DNA of 64,000 nt from Symbiodinium kawagutii (Eukaryota > Sar > Dinophyceae > Suessiales > Symbiodiniaceae): contig VSDK01024180.1 of assembly GCA_009767595.1 (NCBI GenBank), positions 245,386-309,385 of the forward strand, given 5' to 3'. Both the position numbers and the translations under genes were made by a program. Shown here piece after piece: positions 22,017 to 32,672 of this stretch. The notes under the pieces were generated by a model. It was not told where the DNA came from, made no database searches, and saw only the letters and a program-made list of their open reading frames with translations. Every line of letters begins with the position of its first letter. Within the stretch, counting starts at the first letter, position 1.

Positions 22017-22174
22017 GACCAGGTCGTTGCAGACGCCGATTTGGAGCACCAGCGTCTGGCCGGTGCCGGTGGCGCCTCGGCTCGCCTGGGGATCCTGTCG
22101 CAGGTGGCGCGGCCGGATACGTCGAGCCTTGGCGGCAGCGGTGGCCCGGCAGCGGTGCCTGGGAGGGTGCCGTC
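22017..22174 (+). CDS. CSTF3: CstF-77-like exon: RPDTxxM region
   Basis: Encodes DQVVADADLEHQRLAGAGGA, SARLGILSQVARPDTS and a GC-rich GGSGGPAAVPGRVP tail. RPDTS followed in the next exon by KMLAFKP is the counterpart of the family's 'kPDTqqMiPFqPr'. The 3' end is uncertain: donors compatible in phase lie at 22,172 and 22,175; a better-looking GTGTAG at 22,222 is out of phase. Confidence 0.75.
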
Positions 22175-22439
22175 GTGGCACCGGGCCCCGGTGGCTGCTC
22201 ACCCCGGTGGAACCATCCCAGGTGTAGGTGTAGGGAGTGGTATCTCAGAGGTGAAGTTAGGAGAGCTAGGTGGTAAGATGTGGAAGATGTGGTTTAGAAT
22301 TAAACCAGTATACTTTGACCTCTAGGTGGTAAGCCCTATCGGGTAGCTGAATTTACCTCTTTAACATTGGTAGTAACCCTATGGGGTTGTTGAATCAACC
22401 CCTATGATCATGGCTACTTACCAGTTAAAACTAGGAATG

Positions 22440-22490
22440 CGCATCCAAGTAGGATGTCCAGCTGGGGTGGGACGTAACCATGTTTAGTTG
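22440..22490. mobile_element. Family H fragment
   Basis: GCGCATCCAAGTAGGATGTCC ... AGCTGGGGTGGG resembles the arms of the element at 26,880. Confidence 0.4.
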
Positions 22491-22731
22491 CACCCCAGTT
22501 TTGGTGGCTAAACTAGCCCCAAACTGACCACGATGAATCTTACCACTTACTAACTTCACCATTGGCTGAAAAATGCCAAAAGAGATAGTAGGCATGATTC
22601 AGCAGTACGTCGCTTCCAAAAGCGTCATTCATCATGTCGTGATTTCCTATCAAGAATGCCTGTGATCCAACTTGTTGCCCACTATGAAAGCCATCATTTG
22701 ATGAGCCGCACTTGGTGGGGCCGCGGCCCAG

Positions 22732-22765
22732 GAAGATGTTGGCCTTCAAGCCGGCCCTGGATGTG
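22732..22765 (+). CDS. CSTF3: CstF-77-like micro-exon: MIPFQP region
   Basis: 34 nt encoding KMLAFKPALDV; acceptor GGCCCAG, donor GTGAGC. Completes RPDTS-x-KMLAFKPALDV. Confidence 0.7.
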
Positions 22766-23507
22766 GTGAGCAGCCGGAAACGCCAAGTCGAAGGATTGCC
22801 TCCGGACCAGAAGGGCCAGGACTGGGGCCATCGCTGAAAGCGCATGGAGGTGACCAGCTCGGACCCAAGCAGAACCTGCAGCATTGGTTGATCTACTGCT
22901 GCCCTGCTACCCCTCACTTTTTTGGAGCAAAAAAGCACTTGAACAATCTTTGAACATGATATAACATATGCAATCATATACACATATACCCTGGCACATT
23001 TCAACGATCGAGTGGTGACTTATCATTTGATATCGGCGGTTCTTGCTGCTTGTTGTCGTGATGGTGGTGGTTGGGGCTGGTGCAGCATCGAAATCAGTTG
23101 TTTCACCTGTGTCGAGGGGTTGGCCCGGCAAGTTCCAATGATGTGCCAGTGATGTCGCTGATCGGAAATCTGACCTAATGGGGTCCCCCCTCGGGACTAC
23201 TAACTTAGGTTTTAACGAGGGCAACTACCAGTTATGGTACGCATGTTGCTGCAATTTTTGTTTGTTTTGGATAGCCAACTTCTGCATCCCACAAGTACAT
23301 CCCAGGAAAACTTCGATGGTGAAGATCAATTCAGATCAATGGTGGTTCAGCGTTTGTTTGGTAGCCAAGATCAGCAGCTTCTCACTGTGAAATCTGCCGC
23401 TTTTTGGCGACCGATCATTTTCAAGGATTCATCACCTTGGGAGGTCTAGCTGCTAGTGACTGTCGATATTTTTGTTGGTGAATTACACAAAACAGCTATT
23501 TAGTTTT

Positions 23508-23607
23508 TTTCCTCAACATGAAGGTACCCAAAAAATGGTTGGTTCATTACTACAAACAAGTTATTATTGGATTTAGGGGCACCCCCCCGTTTTGAGAAAC
23601 ATCCTGA
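23508..23607. mobile_element. Inverted-repeat element, family A copy 4
   Basis: Degenerate left arm CCTCAACATGAAGGTACCC, good right arm GGGGCACCCCCCCGTTTTGA with GAGAAACATCC. Confidence 0.6.
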
Positions 23608-23822
23608 TTGATAAGCTGGTGGGTGGTGTGTCAATATATGGATCTGCCGCCTTGACATCTCACGAAGCTTGGCCCGGTGCAGCCCAGCTCGGCAGCTCGC
23701 AGGAGGCCCAACTGCCAGTGATGATCCCCAAATGTTTGCAAGATCTCTTGGCCGTGCTCCCCTCCAGGCGGTGATTCGTTGTTGCCACATGCTTTGGTGG
23801 TTGCGTTCTCGTAGGTGAACCT

Positions 23823-23933
23823 GGAAGTCAACTAACCTGGCAGTGAATGGACAATCCACCCTCTAAGGCTTGGTTTCCCATGCTTTGCCATAGAAAATGC
23901 GGATTTTTCATTGCCAGGTTAGTTTACCAGAGT
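23823..23933. mobile_element. Inverted-repeat element, family F copy 2
   Basis: Arms AACTAACCTGGCA and TGCCAGGTTAGTTTACCAG. Confidence 0.75.
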
Positions 23934-24389
23934 TAAGATGGAAGTAGAAAATCAATGAAAACAATCACATGCAGTGGTTTACATATAAGAAATCGTGTTT
24001 TCTAGCTTCCAGGTTATATAATGTGCCAGAGAGTATATATGAGTACCAACCGATGGTTAGCAATGAAGTGATAAATAGATGATGGCGAAGAAATTGCTCG
24101 CGAATTGATGCGAATTGTTGATCATTCTGATGATCCTTAGTAATTTTCTTGTTTTTCGCTGGCACCATTTGGGATTATTTACTTGTTCGCCTGTTTGGCG
24201 ACTGGTTTTGTATGATGGTGTTCGGCAGAGGTCCTGCGAGATGGATTGCAAAGCTATGGTATTCTAGACTTGTTTCGACGGTCTTGAATGATCCATCAGA
24301 TTAACTTGTGGCACTCGCCATGTCAGTTCCCCGCTGCGATCCACCAAAAAAACCTGAGAAACTCAGACTTCGACCCTCCTGATTAACAG

Positions 24390-24430
24390 CTGGATCTCCT
24401 TCTGGACCTGACTGAGCATTTGCCCTCCTT
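24390..24430 (+). CDS. CSTF3: CstF-77-like exon: LMKLLPP region, part 1
   Basis: Encodes LDLLLDLTEHLPS(L), aligned with 'vvqLMklLPPP'. Phase 0 in, 2 out at GT 24,431. Confidence 0.65.
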
Positions 24431-24467
24431 GTTGAGGGGCGTCGATTTGGCCGCCTTTTGGAGTCAG

Positions 24468-24564
24468 GCCGATGAAGGGTGCCAAACCCGATGTCGACTA
24501 CCTCCTGACTGTCCTGCAGACCGTGTCCATCCCGCCCGTACCAGTGCCTGAGTCTGAATTTTTG
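24468..24564 (+). CDS. CSTF3: CstF-77-like exon: P..VDeLm region, part 2
   Basis: Reads PMKGAKPDVDYLLTVLQTVS then IPPVPVPESEFL, matching 'gPfVqVDeLMeifr...iP'. The frame is +1 relative to part 1, which either a 37-nt intron (24,431-24,467) or an indel explains. Donor TTG|GTGAAC. Confidence 0.7.
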
Positions 24565-24732
24565 GTGAACATTCTCTCAATCCATTGCCCTCATTGGCAA
24601 GCTAACCTGGAACTGGTTGGTGGTGATAAAATGTGATTAACAAATATTGATTGCCTCATATTTTTCACAGGGTTGCTTCAACCACCAACCAGGGAAGCTA
24701 ACATAAAGATTATCTATTTGCCACGAAACCAG
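24565..24732 (+). other. 168-nt intron built around element B1
   Basis: GT-AG intron flanked by GTGAA on both sides (G|GTGAAC ... CCAG|GTGAAG). Confidence 0.6.
24615..24692. mobile_element. Inverted-repeat element, family B copy 1
   Basis: 78 bp, arms GGTTGGTGGTGA and TTCAACCACCAACCAG. Confidence 0.75.
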
Positions 24733-24912
24733 GTGAAGGAATTGGACACTTTCCGCTACGACAGCTTGCGGCTCCTGAAAAGCGAGGAGGACAGCAACCG
24801 CTTAGATCATCAACAGGATGGACTGGGGGAACCCTGGGATTCTGTCCCGTCAATCCAGGCAAACTATCAGTTGTTTATCCGAGAATTAGTAATTAGTGAG
24901 GCTACGAGTTAA
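24733..24912 (+). CDS. CSTF3: CstF-77-like terminal exon
   Basis: Encodes VKELDTFRYDSLRLLKSEED then SNRLDHQQDGLGEPWDSV to a TAA at 24,910-24,912. Family C-termini carry a basic 'DiYrarQqkRir' tail; D-T-F-R-Y-D-S-L-R is a loose counterpart. The last 25 codons may be read-through to the first stop. Confidence 0.65.
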   Translation: MKELDTFRYDSLRLLKSEEDSNRLDHQQDGLGEPWDSVPSIQANYQLFIRELVISEATS

Positions 24913-25518
24913 GAGAAAGCAAAACGAAATAGTTAAGTCAAATTATCAGCAGTTGTTATGGAACACGACTATTGACCACTAATTAAGCTTCAATGCTCCA
25001 CTGCATTGATTGTGTACATTATTCAGCCCGTTGTTTATGAGCTGGACATTTGGTGCGCTCTATTTTCAAGTCACCTTTTTTTGGGGATATATAGTAGCCT
25101 ATAAATCAGCAAGGGAACTATGGGGACTATGATCCTGAGCAATCGGGATGCGGCTGGAACGGTGGGTCACTCAAAAACGCAGGTTGGTTAGTTGGTTGGC
25201 TAATTGAAGGGAATCCAGCGACAGTTCAACACGACGGCAAACGCTGGTTGGTCACTTTACAATGTTCAGTAATTAACATTTTTTTTGTCCATGAGCATTT
25301 CAAGAGAATAAGAGTTTGTTAGCGACACTTATTTTAATGCTATTGACAGTTGAGCTGGAAACTCATATATATCTTCAGTTGATTTAGCTGGTAGCATGTG
25401 GTAACTCATGCAGTTTGGCTTCGTCATGAGTAACCAACCGTCGGTGATTGATTGTGATTGATGGTTGCTTCACCTAACTCATTCCTTTACTTTGACTCAC
25501 TGCACTCGCGGGTGCTAG
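24913..25518. other. Spacer
   Basis: AT-rich; no terminator or polyadenylation signal recognised (dinoflagellates lack a clear AATAAA). Confidence 0.4.
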
Positions 25519-25579
25519 CCTTTGCGGACGAAGGCTTGACCAATGAGTCCATACGGATCATGGCTCTAAAAATCCGAAG
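25519..25579 (+). CDS. Candidate short exon
   Basis: FADEGLTNESIRIMALKIR between a CTAG acceptor and an AAG|GC donor. Helical, HEAT-repeat-like; product not recognised. Confidence 0.35.
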
Positions 25580-25765
25580 GCTCCATTGTTTTTCCATGGG
25601 TTTCACCGTAACAACCATCGTTTGACTACATGGTTTGCAATGGTTTCTAAACACCATCAGAGCCAGCTGAGTTGAACTAAGGGATTAGTTCTCGACATTT
25701 CTCGACCAAAAGCTGGTTTAATTCCGTTGTTTGCTCATATTGGAATCCCAGGGATTGGCTGAAGC

Positions 25766-25820
25766 GGGGTTGCTGACATGACCAGTGGCCCCGGGGTTGC
25801 TGACATGACCAGTGGCCCCG
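25766..25820. repeat. 27-bp tandem duplication
   Basis: GGGTTGCTGACATGACCAGT plus GGCCCC, twice head to tail. Confidence 0.85.
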
Positions 25821-25922
25821 CTTGGCGCGTGTCAGGACCGCGTGTTTCTGAAGGATGACATGGATGAGGATGGCGAAGGTGAGCTGAAATGGGCCCCAAG
25901 TAAGCCCCGTTGTGACAATAGG

Positions 25923-26000
25923 ATGGGGAAGAAGAACCGGCCCATAGTGGACTATACTCAGATCGGCTGGGTCCACTATGATCCGGTTCTTCTTCCCCAT
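25923..26000. repeat. Hairpin, 18-bp perfect outer arms
   Basis: ATGGGGAAGAAGAACCGG at the left and its exact reverse complement at the right, with an inner CATAGTGGA/TCCACTATG pair. Confidence 0.95.
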
Positions 26001-26879
26001 AGTTTATCAAATTTTGGGTAAGGGCATCCCCTTCCGAGATTATCCGAAATTATGGTCCATGGCTGCCTTCATGCTGTCGCAACAGCCTTTTGAATCAGAA
26101 AGCGCGCACCAGTGTATATTGCCCTAGAAGAGAGTTGAAGCATTCTAAAACGTAACATGACCATCATGGCCCAATTTGGCGGCTTCTGGGTTGAGGTTTG
26201 ATCAACTTGAACTCGATTGGTGTTTTTGTTTCGCTCTGGAGGGAGCCTGCAGAAGCTGAAATTTGTCCCACTTACCCAGGCATCAAATTGGCCACTGACC
26301 AATCCCGGTATCAAGGCACCAACCGTCCCCACTTCAACCATGAAAAACCATCACTAGTCATCAGTGACCATTATCAGTCATCAAATGGCATCAATCATCA
26401 ACTGTGCTGACTAGTGGTATACCATTCTTCAACGCTAGCTGCCAGCTCAGCTTAAGCACAGCATCGCAGCATCGTTGCTAGGTTTCTTCAGTGCCAGAGC
26501 GACTCACTACCGAGAACGACTGCAAGCCAAACGTCCCTCTGTGTACGGGAAGCTTTCGGTGTGGAGAGGTGATAGGATTCCACTCTCGATGGTTGGGTTG
26601 GATCAGAAGTCATAAATCTGACTGGAGAAAGAGAGAGAGAGAGAGAAGTTGATTGGAACTGAAATTGAATTTGGAGGTGATGCTGATGGTTTGATGATTC
26701 AAGATATTTCAAGATCATTCACGATGATTGTTATGAAGTTGACTGATATTGAACATCTCTCGAGAGACCTTTGTTCAGTGTTTAGCTTTAGGAGTCCCTC
26801 CTGCTTGGGGAAGGGATGGATCATGGATGCCATTCCCACTTGTGTGGGTCAGTGTGGCTCTATCTATTCCGCAATACCA

Positions 26880-26996
26880 CTTGGATGTGCAGCTGGGGTT
26901 ATAAACACGGTTATAAGCCCTATAAGGTAGCTTATAATATAACCCCTAAAAATCATGGCTAGCGACCACTTACTAAGTGGGGGTGCACATCCAAGC
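26880..26996. mobile_element. Inverted-repeat element, family H
   Basis: Arms CTTGGATGTGCAGCTGGGG and GGGGGTGCACATCCAAG; core with TATAAGGTAGCTTATA. Confidence 0.8.
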
Positions 26997-27371
26997 ACCA
27001 AAAAGTATGAACAGCAACGGTGGAAGTTGCGCAGCACAAATTCTGAGTCGAAGTAACTTCTGCGCCTTTTCCACCTACGCTTGGCTGAAGCCGCCACGGC
27101 ATATGTGATTCACCCACCGGCCATTTCAAGCCACCATGTTTCATCATTCCCAACCTTCACCCACTAATTAACTATCAATCAACGACACCGTTCAATCATC
27201 ATACCTATCTTGTTGACCTCTTATTACTTCCAACAATCAACAAGCCGTTGATGTGAACCCACGAAGCGATTCATTCCGAACCCGGAAACCAGCCCCATTT
27301 GAGGTCAGAAGGTGCTGGTGGAGCAGCACGCTAAGCAGGAAGCCTAACGGCTGCCACTGCGCATGTCGTAG

Positions 27372-27433
27372 CGCGGGTGGGAGAAGCACCGCACGGACGC
27401 AAGCGCTTGGAGATAGCTTTGGGACGAGCCTTG
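27372..27433 (+). CDS. Candidate short exon
   Basis: RVGEAPHGRKRLEIALGRAL between GTAG and TTG|GTAGCT. Product not recognised. Confidence 0.3.
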
Positions 27434-27456
27434 GTAGCTTATCGATGCTTAATCTA

Positions 27457-27551
27457 GCTGGTGATTTCAAATATTTTTGAATTTACCCAGTAATCATTAA
27501 CAATTGATTGGTTGACTAATATTTTTCATAGGGGTTGAAACCACCAACCAG
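27457..27551. mobile_element. Inverted-repeat element, family B copy 2
   Basis: AGCTGGTGATTTCAAATATT left arm; GGGGTTGAAACCACCAACCA right arm; internal ATTAACAATTGATTGGTTGA is shared with B7. Confidence 0.75.
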
Positions 27552-27744
27552 TAACGGACTGATGGGATTGTCGATTGTAGGATGAATCAATGGTTGGCAG
27601 GATACTTAACATGCAGGGTACTTAGGATGAATCAATGGCGGGGTGATTGCTTATCATGCCCCTGGGATACATAACAATGGTTGGCAGGGGTGTTTTTCTT
27701 GGGTGGCCAATGACGATGAAATGGTGGGTAGGTGATTGCCGAAT

Positions 27745-27845
27745 GGTGGTTTCTCAATATGGGGGTACCCCTGAATCATCCATTGTTAACCATTCATAGT
27801 AGTATACCAACCCTTTTTTTTTGCCCCCTTATTATGAGAACCTCA
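27745..27845. mobile_element. Inverted-repeat element, family A copy 5
   Basis: GGTGGTTTCTCAATATGGGG ... CCCCCTTATTATGAGAACCT. Confidence 0.75.
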
Positions 27846-27955
27846 TATGGTGGATGAATGAAAGTGGTAGCATGGGTTCTTACAGGTTGGATGTGGAGTG
27901 AAACGCCCGTTGGATGGTGGGTCAAGCCACATCAGCCGGGGCTGATTTCTTCCAG

Positions 27956-28010
27956 GCTAATCCATAGCCGCCCCTTGGCGAGTGGCTTCCAAGCGATTGC
28001 CGCCCAGAAG
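27956..28010 (+). CDS. Candidate short exon
   Basis: LIHSRPLASGFQAIAAQK between TTCCAG and AAG|GTTAAC. Confidence 0.3.
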
Positions 28011-28525
28011 GTTAACTTAATCCAAATCTACTCATGAATAATGAACCAGTCTCAACCATCATCAACCATCATGGTCGGCAAACAGCTCCATTGGTAATGA
28101 TTTTGAATCAACCGTCATCAACGGAGAGCAGGAATAAAATGGAATAACCCTGATAACAATGTGATTGATGGTATATAGGTCAACTGATTAGAGAAGTAGT
28201 ATTAGTTGACCAGTATGACTGGTTGTTGCATCAACCTGGCAGCCTCCAACGTTTGGTATGAAGCCTGCAAGCATGGTGCCACCAATCACGTGGTTGATAA
28301 TGGTGCAAGATCGCGGCAATACTGAACAGTGGTGGGTTTATGAAAAGAGTTGGCGACTGTATATCCACATCGTCAATGATGTAAATTATATTTGCCAACT
28401 ATCCGATGAAGCATGACGTGAATCAAAGTTGCCAACTAACCATCAACAGTAGAATCGTGGTAGCGAATTACAAACATGATGCTTGATGATGGTTCAAGAC
28501 GCTGACTCACCGTTCGGCTTGACAG

Positions 28526-28660
28526 CTGCCCTTTCATGGTTGGAAATGTTGTCTCCCTATCCGCGCATGGGCCGAGACTTGCGCATCCCGCTAGCGCTTG
28601 GCTTGGTTTGTCCAAAGACTGCGGCGCGTGGCAAACGCGTCAGCTGCGACGCAACCATGG
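28526..28660 (+). CDS. Candidate exon
   Basis: ALSWLEMLSPYPRMGRDLRI then PLALGLVCPKTAARGKRV. The frame is open further upstream; boundaries are approximate. Confidence 0.3.
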
Positions 28661-29204
28661 GTGGTCGGGGGTGGGATGCCTCCAAGTCCAGTAGTGAGCA
28701 GGGATTAAAGTCAGCTCAATGGCTCCAAACCAGTTGGTTTTGGTACTTAGGACTTTAGGAACATTCAGGAACCAAAAGTTTAGAATGAATGATCATGGGT
28801 AGAGCCAACTTCGCAAAGAACACATCAATATCTAACATGGCATCTAATATGGCGAACTGTCGGATCTCCAACAAACGATCAAGGGCGTACTCCATGCTTC
28901 AACTGCTTGGTTCATTGTTGTCGGGCTTGCTGGTGGGCCGTTCTCAGTACCTGGGCTAACGGCGATCATTCCATTCTGACCCCCCCTTTGTTCATTCTAG
29001 ATGTGTTGCATTCTGTTTCTGTGGATAAACAGAGCATGATCAAGCTAGTTACAAAATATTTGAGAATTTTGAACAAGTTGTACTTCCCCTAGTCCTAAAC
29101 CAATTCAGCTAACTAGGCTCCCCCCCGTAGTAGACTGTTGGTAAATGATCTACTGTAACAAATTGAACAGGGGGGATACATGGAGGGATGCTCAGCACCT
29201 CCAG

Positions 29205-29321
29205 GACAGCAAGACCTACCGTGGAGTGACCATAGCATTGGAATCCATGCAACCTACCGTGCGAGTAGACAAGGGGCTACCAGGAGGGCCCTCAAGACTC
29301 CGCTTGTTTGAAAGTTCTTGA
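29205..29321 (+). CDS. Terminal exon of an unidentified gene
   Basis: Reads DSKTYRGVTIALESMQPTVR then VDKGLPGGPSRLRLFESS and stops at TGA 29,319-29,321. CTCCAG acceptor, clear codon bias. Shows a plus-strand gene ending here; the protein is not recognised. Confidence 0.5.
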   Translation, partial: DSKTYRGVTIALESMQPTVRVDKGLPGGPSRLRLFESS

Positions 29322-29897
29322 TGCACATGTCTCTCGCCAATCTGCTTGGGACTTCCTTCTAGTTGGGATCACATTCCTCAGTGGGCATCTTCGGAGCCAG
29401 ACGTGGTTTGAACACCGCCCGATCACCATGACATCTCGTATCTTGCCAATGCTCATGGCTGAGTCCGTGACTGCGTGGGGTGGCAAAACCGGCAGCTGCG
29501 CTAGCGGGAAACGAGGTGAGCAATACTTGGTGATCCTGGGTGATTACTTGCAGCTGGGGTTCGTTCACGGGGAGCTCACCCGGGTTCACCCTATAACTGG
29601 TTGGTGGTTTTCAACATGTTTCATTTCCCTAGTAACTTGCCCAGATTTTTCAGGTTCAAAATACATTAACCACCTAGTAACTGGTTGGTGGTTGGTCGTT
29701 TCACCCTAGTAACTGGTTGGTGGTTTTCCGAAACCACCAACCATGCAGTTATAGGGTGAAAAAAAATACATAGTTACCAGCTTTTCAGGTTAAACCACCA
29801 TTTTTCACGTTAAAAATGTAGTTCAACCACCAAGTGCTGTTTGTCAGGTCACGTGCGCACGTGACCTTCCCATGGTCGTCCCTCCGAGTTGCCGTAG
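29322..29897. other. Spacer with repeated B-type arms
   Basis: CTAACTGGTTGGTGGT occurs three times (29,590-29,720), the last followed by its inverse: a cluster of decayed family B arms. Confidence 0.5.
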
Positions 29898-29978
29898 ACC
29901 CAGCAGCTTCCCATGGAGGTCCCCCGGGGATGTCCACCAAGGCCACCAAGGCACACGCCAGGGCGGACCTCCCGAGAG
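29898..29978 (+). CDS. Candidate exon
   Basis: PAASHGGPPGMSTKATKAHA then RADLPR, GTAG acceptor and AGAG|GTGCGG donor. GC-rich island in AT-rich DNA. Confidence 0.35.
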
Positions 29979-30861
29979 GTGCGGAACTCGGTGTGTTCAA
30001 ACCATCCGATGGTAGCTGAAAATGACCATTTTTTATAGGTAAAACCAGGGATTAAGGGAGATAACTGGTGGATGAATGGAGATCAACCATGATTATAGGG
30101 AATAAAAAACCTGTTGTAGCTGAAAACCCATTGATAAATATCATGATGAATGGAGATAAATGGTGGATGATCAGCTGAAAAAATATGAAAAAATGCTCAA
30201 CAATTGCCATGTTCATAGGGAAAACTACATTGAAATACATGTTAAAGATCATGATGGATGGGTATAAATGGTGGATTCTCCATTTCCAGGTGCCAGAGAG
30301 TGTTCATGGTTGATCATGCGGGGCAATGATTGTCAGGGTGATTCTCAACGAAGACGGATGTTGAGCCAATCCGCGTTGGGTTTTGATGTTTTATGAGTTT
30401 ATGATTTTTTCCGGCTGAGTTCAAGCACCATTTGCACCTCAGAGACGATCTTCAAGGTATAGGTATGAGGATTTTTTGGAGTCCTCGGTGATCTTGTGCT
30501 GATTGGGTGGTTTTTTTCTGTTGATCCAGTTTCTGAGAAAAGCTTAACATGTGAGTTGCTAGTGTTCCACGCATTCCTGGGCTCACATGAGTGATGTTCT
30601 GCTGACAAAAAATAGGATGATCCAGCAGTGGGTGCCAGCAAAGATTTGCGTGCTTTTATGTAGACATCTTGCATGCACACATATACATGTGCATACATGC
30701 GAGTAGCTCTGTGTGTGTGCGCGCTTTGTCTGACAGAGCATGCAGCGTAGATGCTACGCATAGACGGTCTCACATCTCAGAAAAAGAAAGCGTGGTTGGA
30801 CAGACGATTCGCGTTTCCATGATTCTTCCCAATCATTGGCCAGGATTTGACTATCATCAAT

Positions 30862-30980
30862 TGGTGTTTTCTCAAGCCAGTTAGGGGACCCGCAAAGTTA
30901 CAGCTTGTTTAGTGCTAGAAATGGTTGGTAAACGTTGATAACTGAGGTACCCCGCCGCTCGTTTGATTCTTAATCACCAA
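30862..30980. mobile_element. Inverted-repeat element, family A copy 6 (degenerate)
   Basis: Good left arm TTGGTGTTTTCTCAAG; the right half is poorly preserved. Confidence 0.45.
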
Positions 30981-31330
30981 AAGGCGAACAGGCAGTGAGC
31001 CAACATCAGCAAGTATTAGCCACGTAAGGCAATGCCATTTACAATTTGCGACATCCCTGGCTGAGATTGTTGTATACTCAGCTGGAGCAAGAAGCGTCAG
31101 ACGTAGATCCTTGGCCTTTGCGAATTTGCAGCGGCCTGTTCACCCTTTTAGCTATATAATTGGAAATGTTGGAATGTATTTGGGCTACTGAAGTTTTGCA
31201 ATGTCGCACATATCCAGCGTAAAGAATGACTTTACAGGCTACAGCAAAAAGGTGCGGGGAAAAAAAAACAAACTTTACATGTAATTAACTAAACGACCAA
31301 TACGCCCATGGCAAATGCCCAACAATTAAT

Positions 31331-31580
31331 GTCAAGTGGTCAGTTTTAACAGTGACCACTGTTCAGTTTGATAGTGGTAAAAGAGTTGAACAGTGTCACA
31401 CTACCACTATCAACTGAAACTGATCAACTGATTCCTGATCAATCAAACTGATCAATTGATGCCTGATCACTCAAATGAAATTTCATTACCACAATCAAAT
31501 GAAATTTCATTACTGAAACTGATCAAGTAATTGATTGAAAAAAAGGCATTCATTGATCAGTTTGATCAGGCTCCTTATGG
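31331..31580. repeat. Nested palindromes of GATCA words
   Basis: TGATAGTGGTAAAA faces CTACCACTATCA; then ACTGATCAACTGAT-type words, a direct repeat TCAAATGAAATTTCATTAC (twice), and TTGATCAGTTTGATCAG. About 250 bp of interleaved inverted repeats. Confidence 0.7.
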
Positions 31581-31604
31581 CTCCTTTCAGTTGACAGTGG
31601 TCGT

Positions 31605-31720
31605 GTGAAACACCGGCAGATCACCCTGGCCCGGGTCGTCGCCTGGAGGCCGTGCCGTCGCCGAGGCCCCTCTAGTGCTGGGTTTCGGGGGCGCGTGTTG
31701 ATGCTACCAGGAGTGGCAAC
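31605..31720 (+). other. GC-rich island, possible exon
   Basis: All three + frames are partly open (e.g. RVVAWRPCRRRGPSSAGFRG). I cannot choose a frame. Confidence 0.2.
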
Positions 31721-32672
31721 TTTGAGGAGTCGTATGTTTGGTTATCAGGAGTGGTATCGAAACCAGACTGGTGTGATTATAGTGGTTTGTAGCAGGGTTG
31801 CAGGTAGTGATTACCTACTATAGTGCGATTCTTGAATACTTTAATAGTAGTTGAAGAATCAATAGTAGTAAGTTTTAGTGATGAATACCCATAGTGGTGA
31901 TGGTCACAGATAGGAAAGGTTCATAGTGAATAATTATCTGTAGTGGATTTCGTACAGTGGTTACATTGTAGTGGTGAATAATGAATAGTGGTTAATGTTA
32001 CCTGTGGATTGCAGTGGTGTCGCTAGATTTGGCAGTGGCTACATTTGTTTTTTCACCAGGGTGGAATGTGATGATGACATTGGGCTCAGGCTCAATGCAA
32101 GACCTAATTTCAATGCTAAATAATGGGAGATCCATATTAAATAAACCACCACTGGTTGAACATGGACCAACCATGGCAATACTTATACATTTGCTTGGGG
32201 TTGGTTGGCCGTACCCCAATGAAGTGCTTAGTAGAGTTAAGTGCTTGGTTCAGCACTTGCTTTAAGCTGTCAAGTACCATTCCCGCCATGTTGTATGATG
32301 ATTTAGCTGATTTCAATGAAGCTGCATACATATAACTGTGAATTCGGCAGGATTGATTGTAGGTGACTCATGGTTGTTGATGTATTCCTTTAGCATCCCA
32401 TAACTGTTGAACATATATCTCAATTCTTTGGCACATTCCTTTCACGCCGATATATATATATATATATATATATATATGGTAGGCCCCCCCCAAAACCTAC
32501 CTTTTTCTATTTTGAACCGTATTTTCCAGTGTTTTTTTACCATATTTAAAATGTAAATTTAAAATATATTTGTTTACCAAAAAAACAAAAGACCAAAAAG
32601 TTACAAACAGCAACGTACTATATCTGTAGCAAGGATTAACTTTTTCCGAAGAAAACCAAAAAAACAAAAAAC

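Larger units (their letters stand above)
2162..24912 (+). other. CSTF3: Gene span: CstF-77 (CSTF3/Rna14) homologue, 20 recognised exons
   Basis: CstF-77 is the dimeric HAT-repeat scaffold of cleavage stimulation factor; in the nucleus it bridges CstF-64, CstF-50 and CPSF for mRNA 3'-end cleavage. Exons listed separately give, in order, the HAT signature regions of the family (FERTNPL for WEKSNPL, SPDLWYDF for HPDIWYE, VYVFAAMTEY for VYVTAALMEY, FRLGLERYGD for FELGLKKYGD, RPDTS, and the PxxVDxLL segment near the C-terminus). Exon phases agree across almost all junctions. Donors used: GC at 2268, 4274, 4659, 10711, 13911, 15813, 17012, 17414, 19576 and 20257; GT at 3132, 5992, 7451, 14676, 16539, 22766, 24431 and 24565. 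Introns range from 37 nt to 3.2 kb. The true N-terminus and start codon were not found; exons before 2162 are uncertain. Confidence 0.85.

Noticed and set aside
22540..23004. 154-codon minus-strand frame
   Set aside because: Overlaps the plus-strand KMLAFKPALDV exon and lacks codon bias.
26488..26718. Minus-strand frame with LSLSLSP
   Set aside because: Reads through a (GA)n run; no other support.
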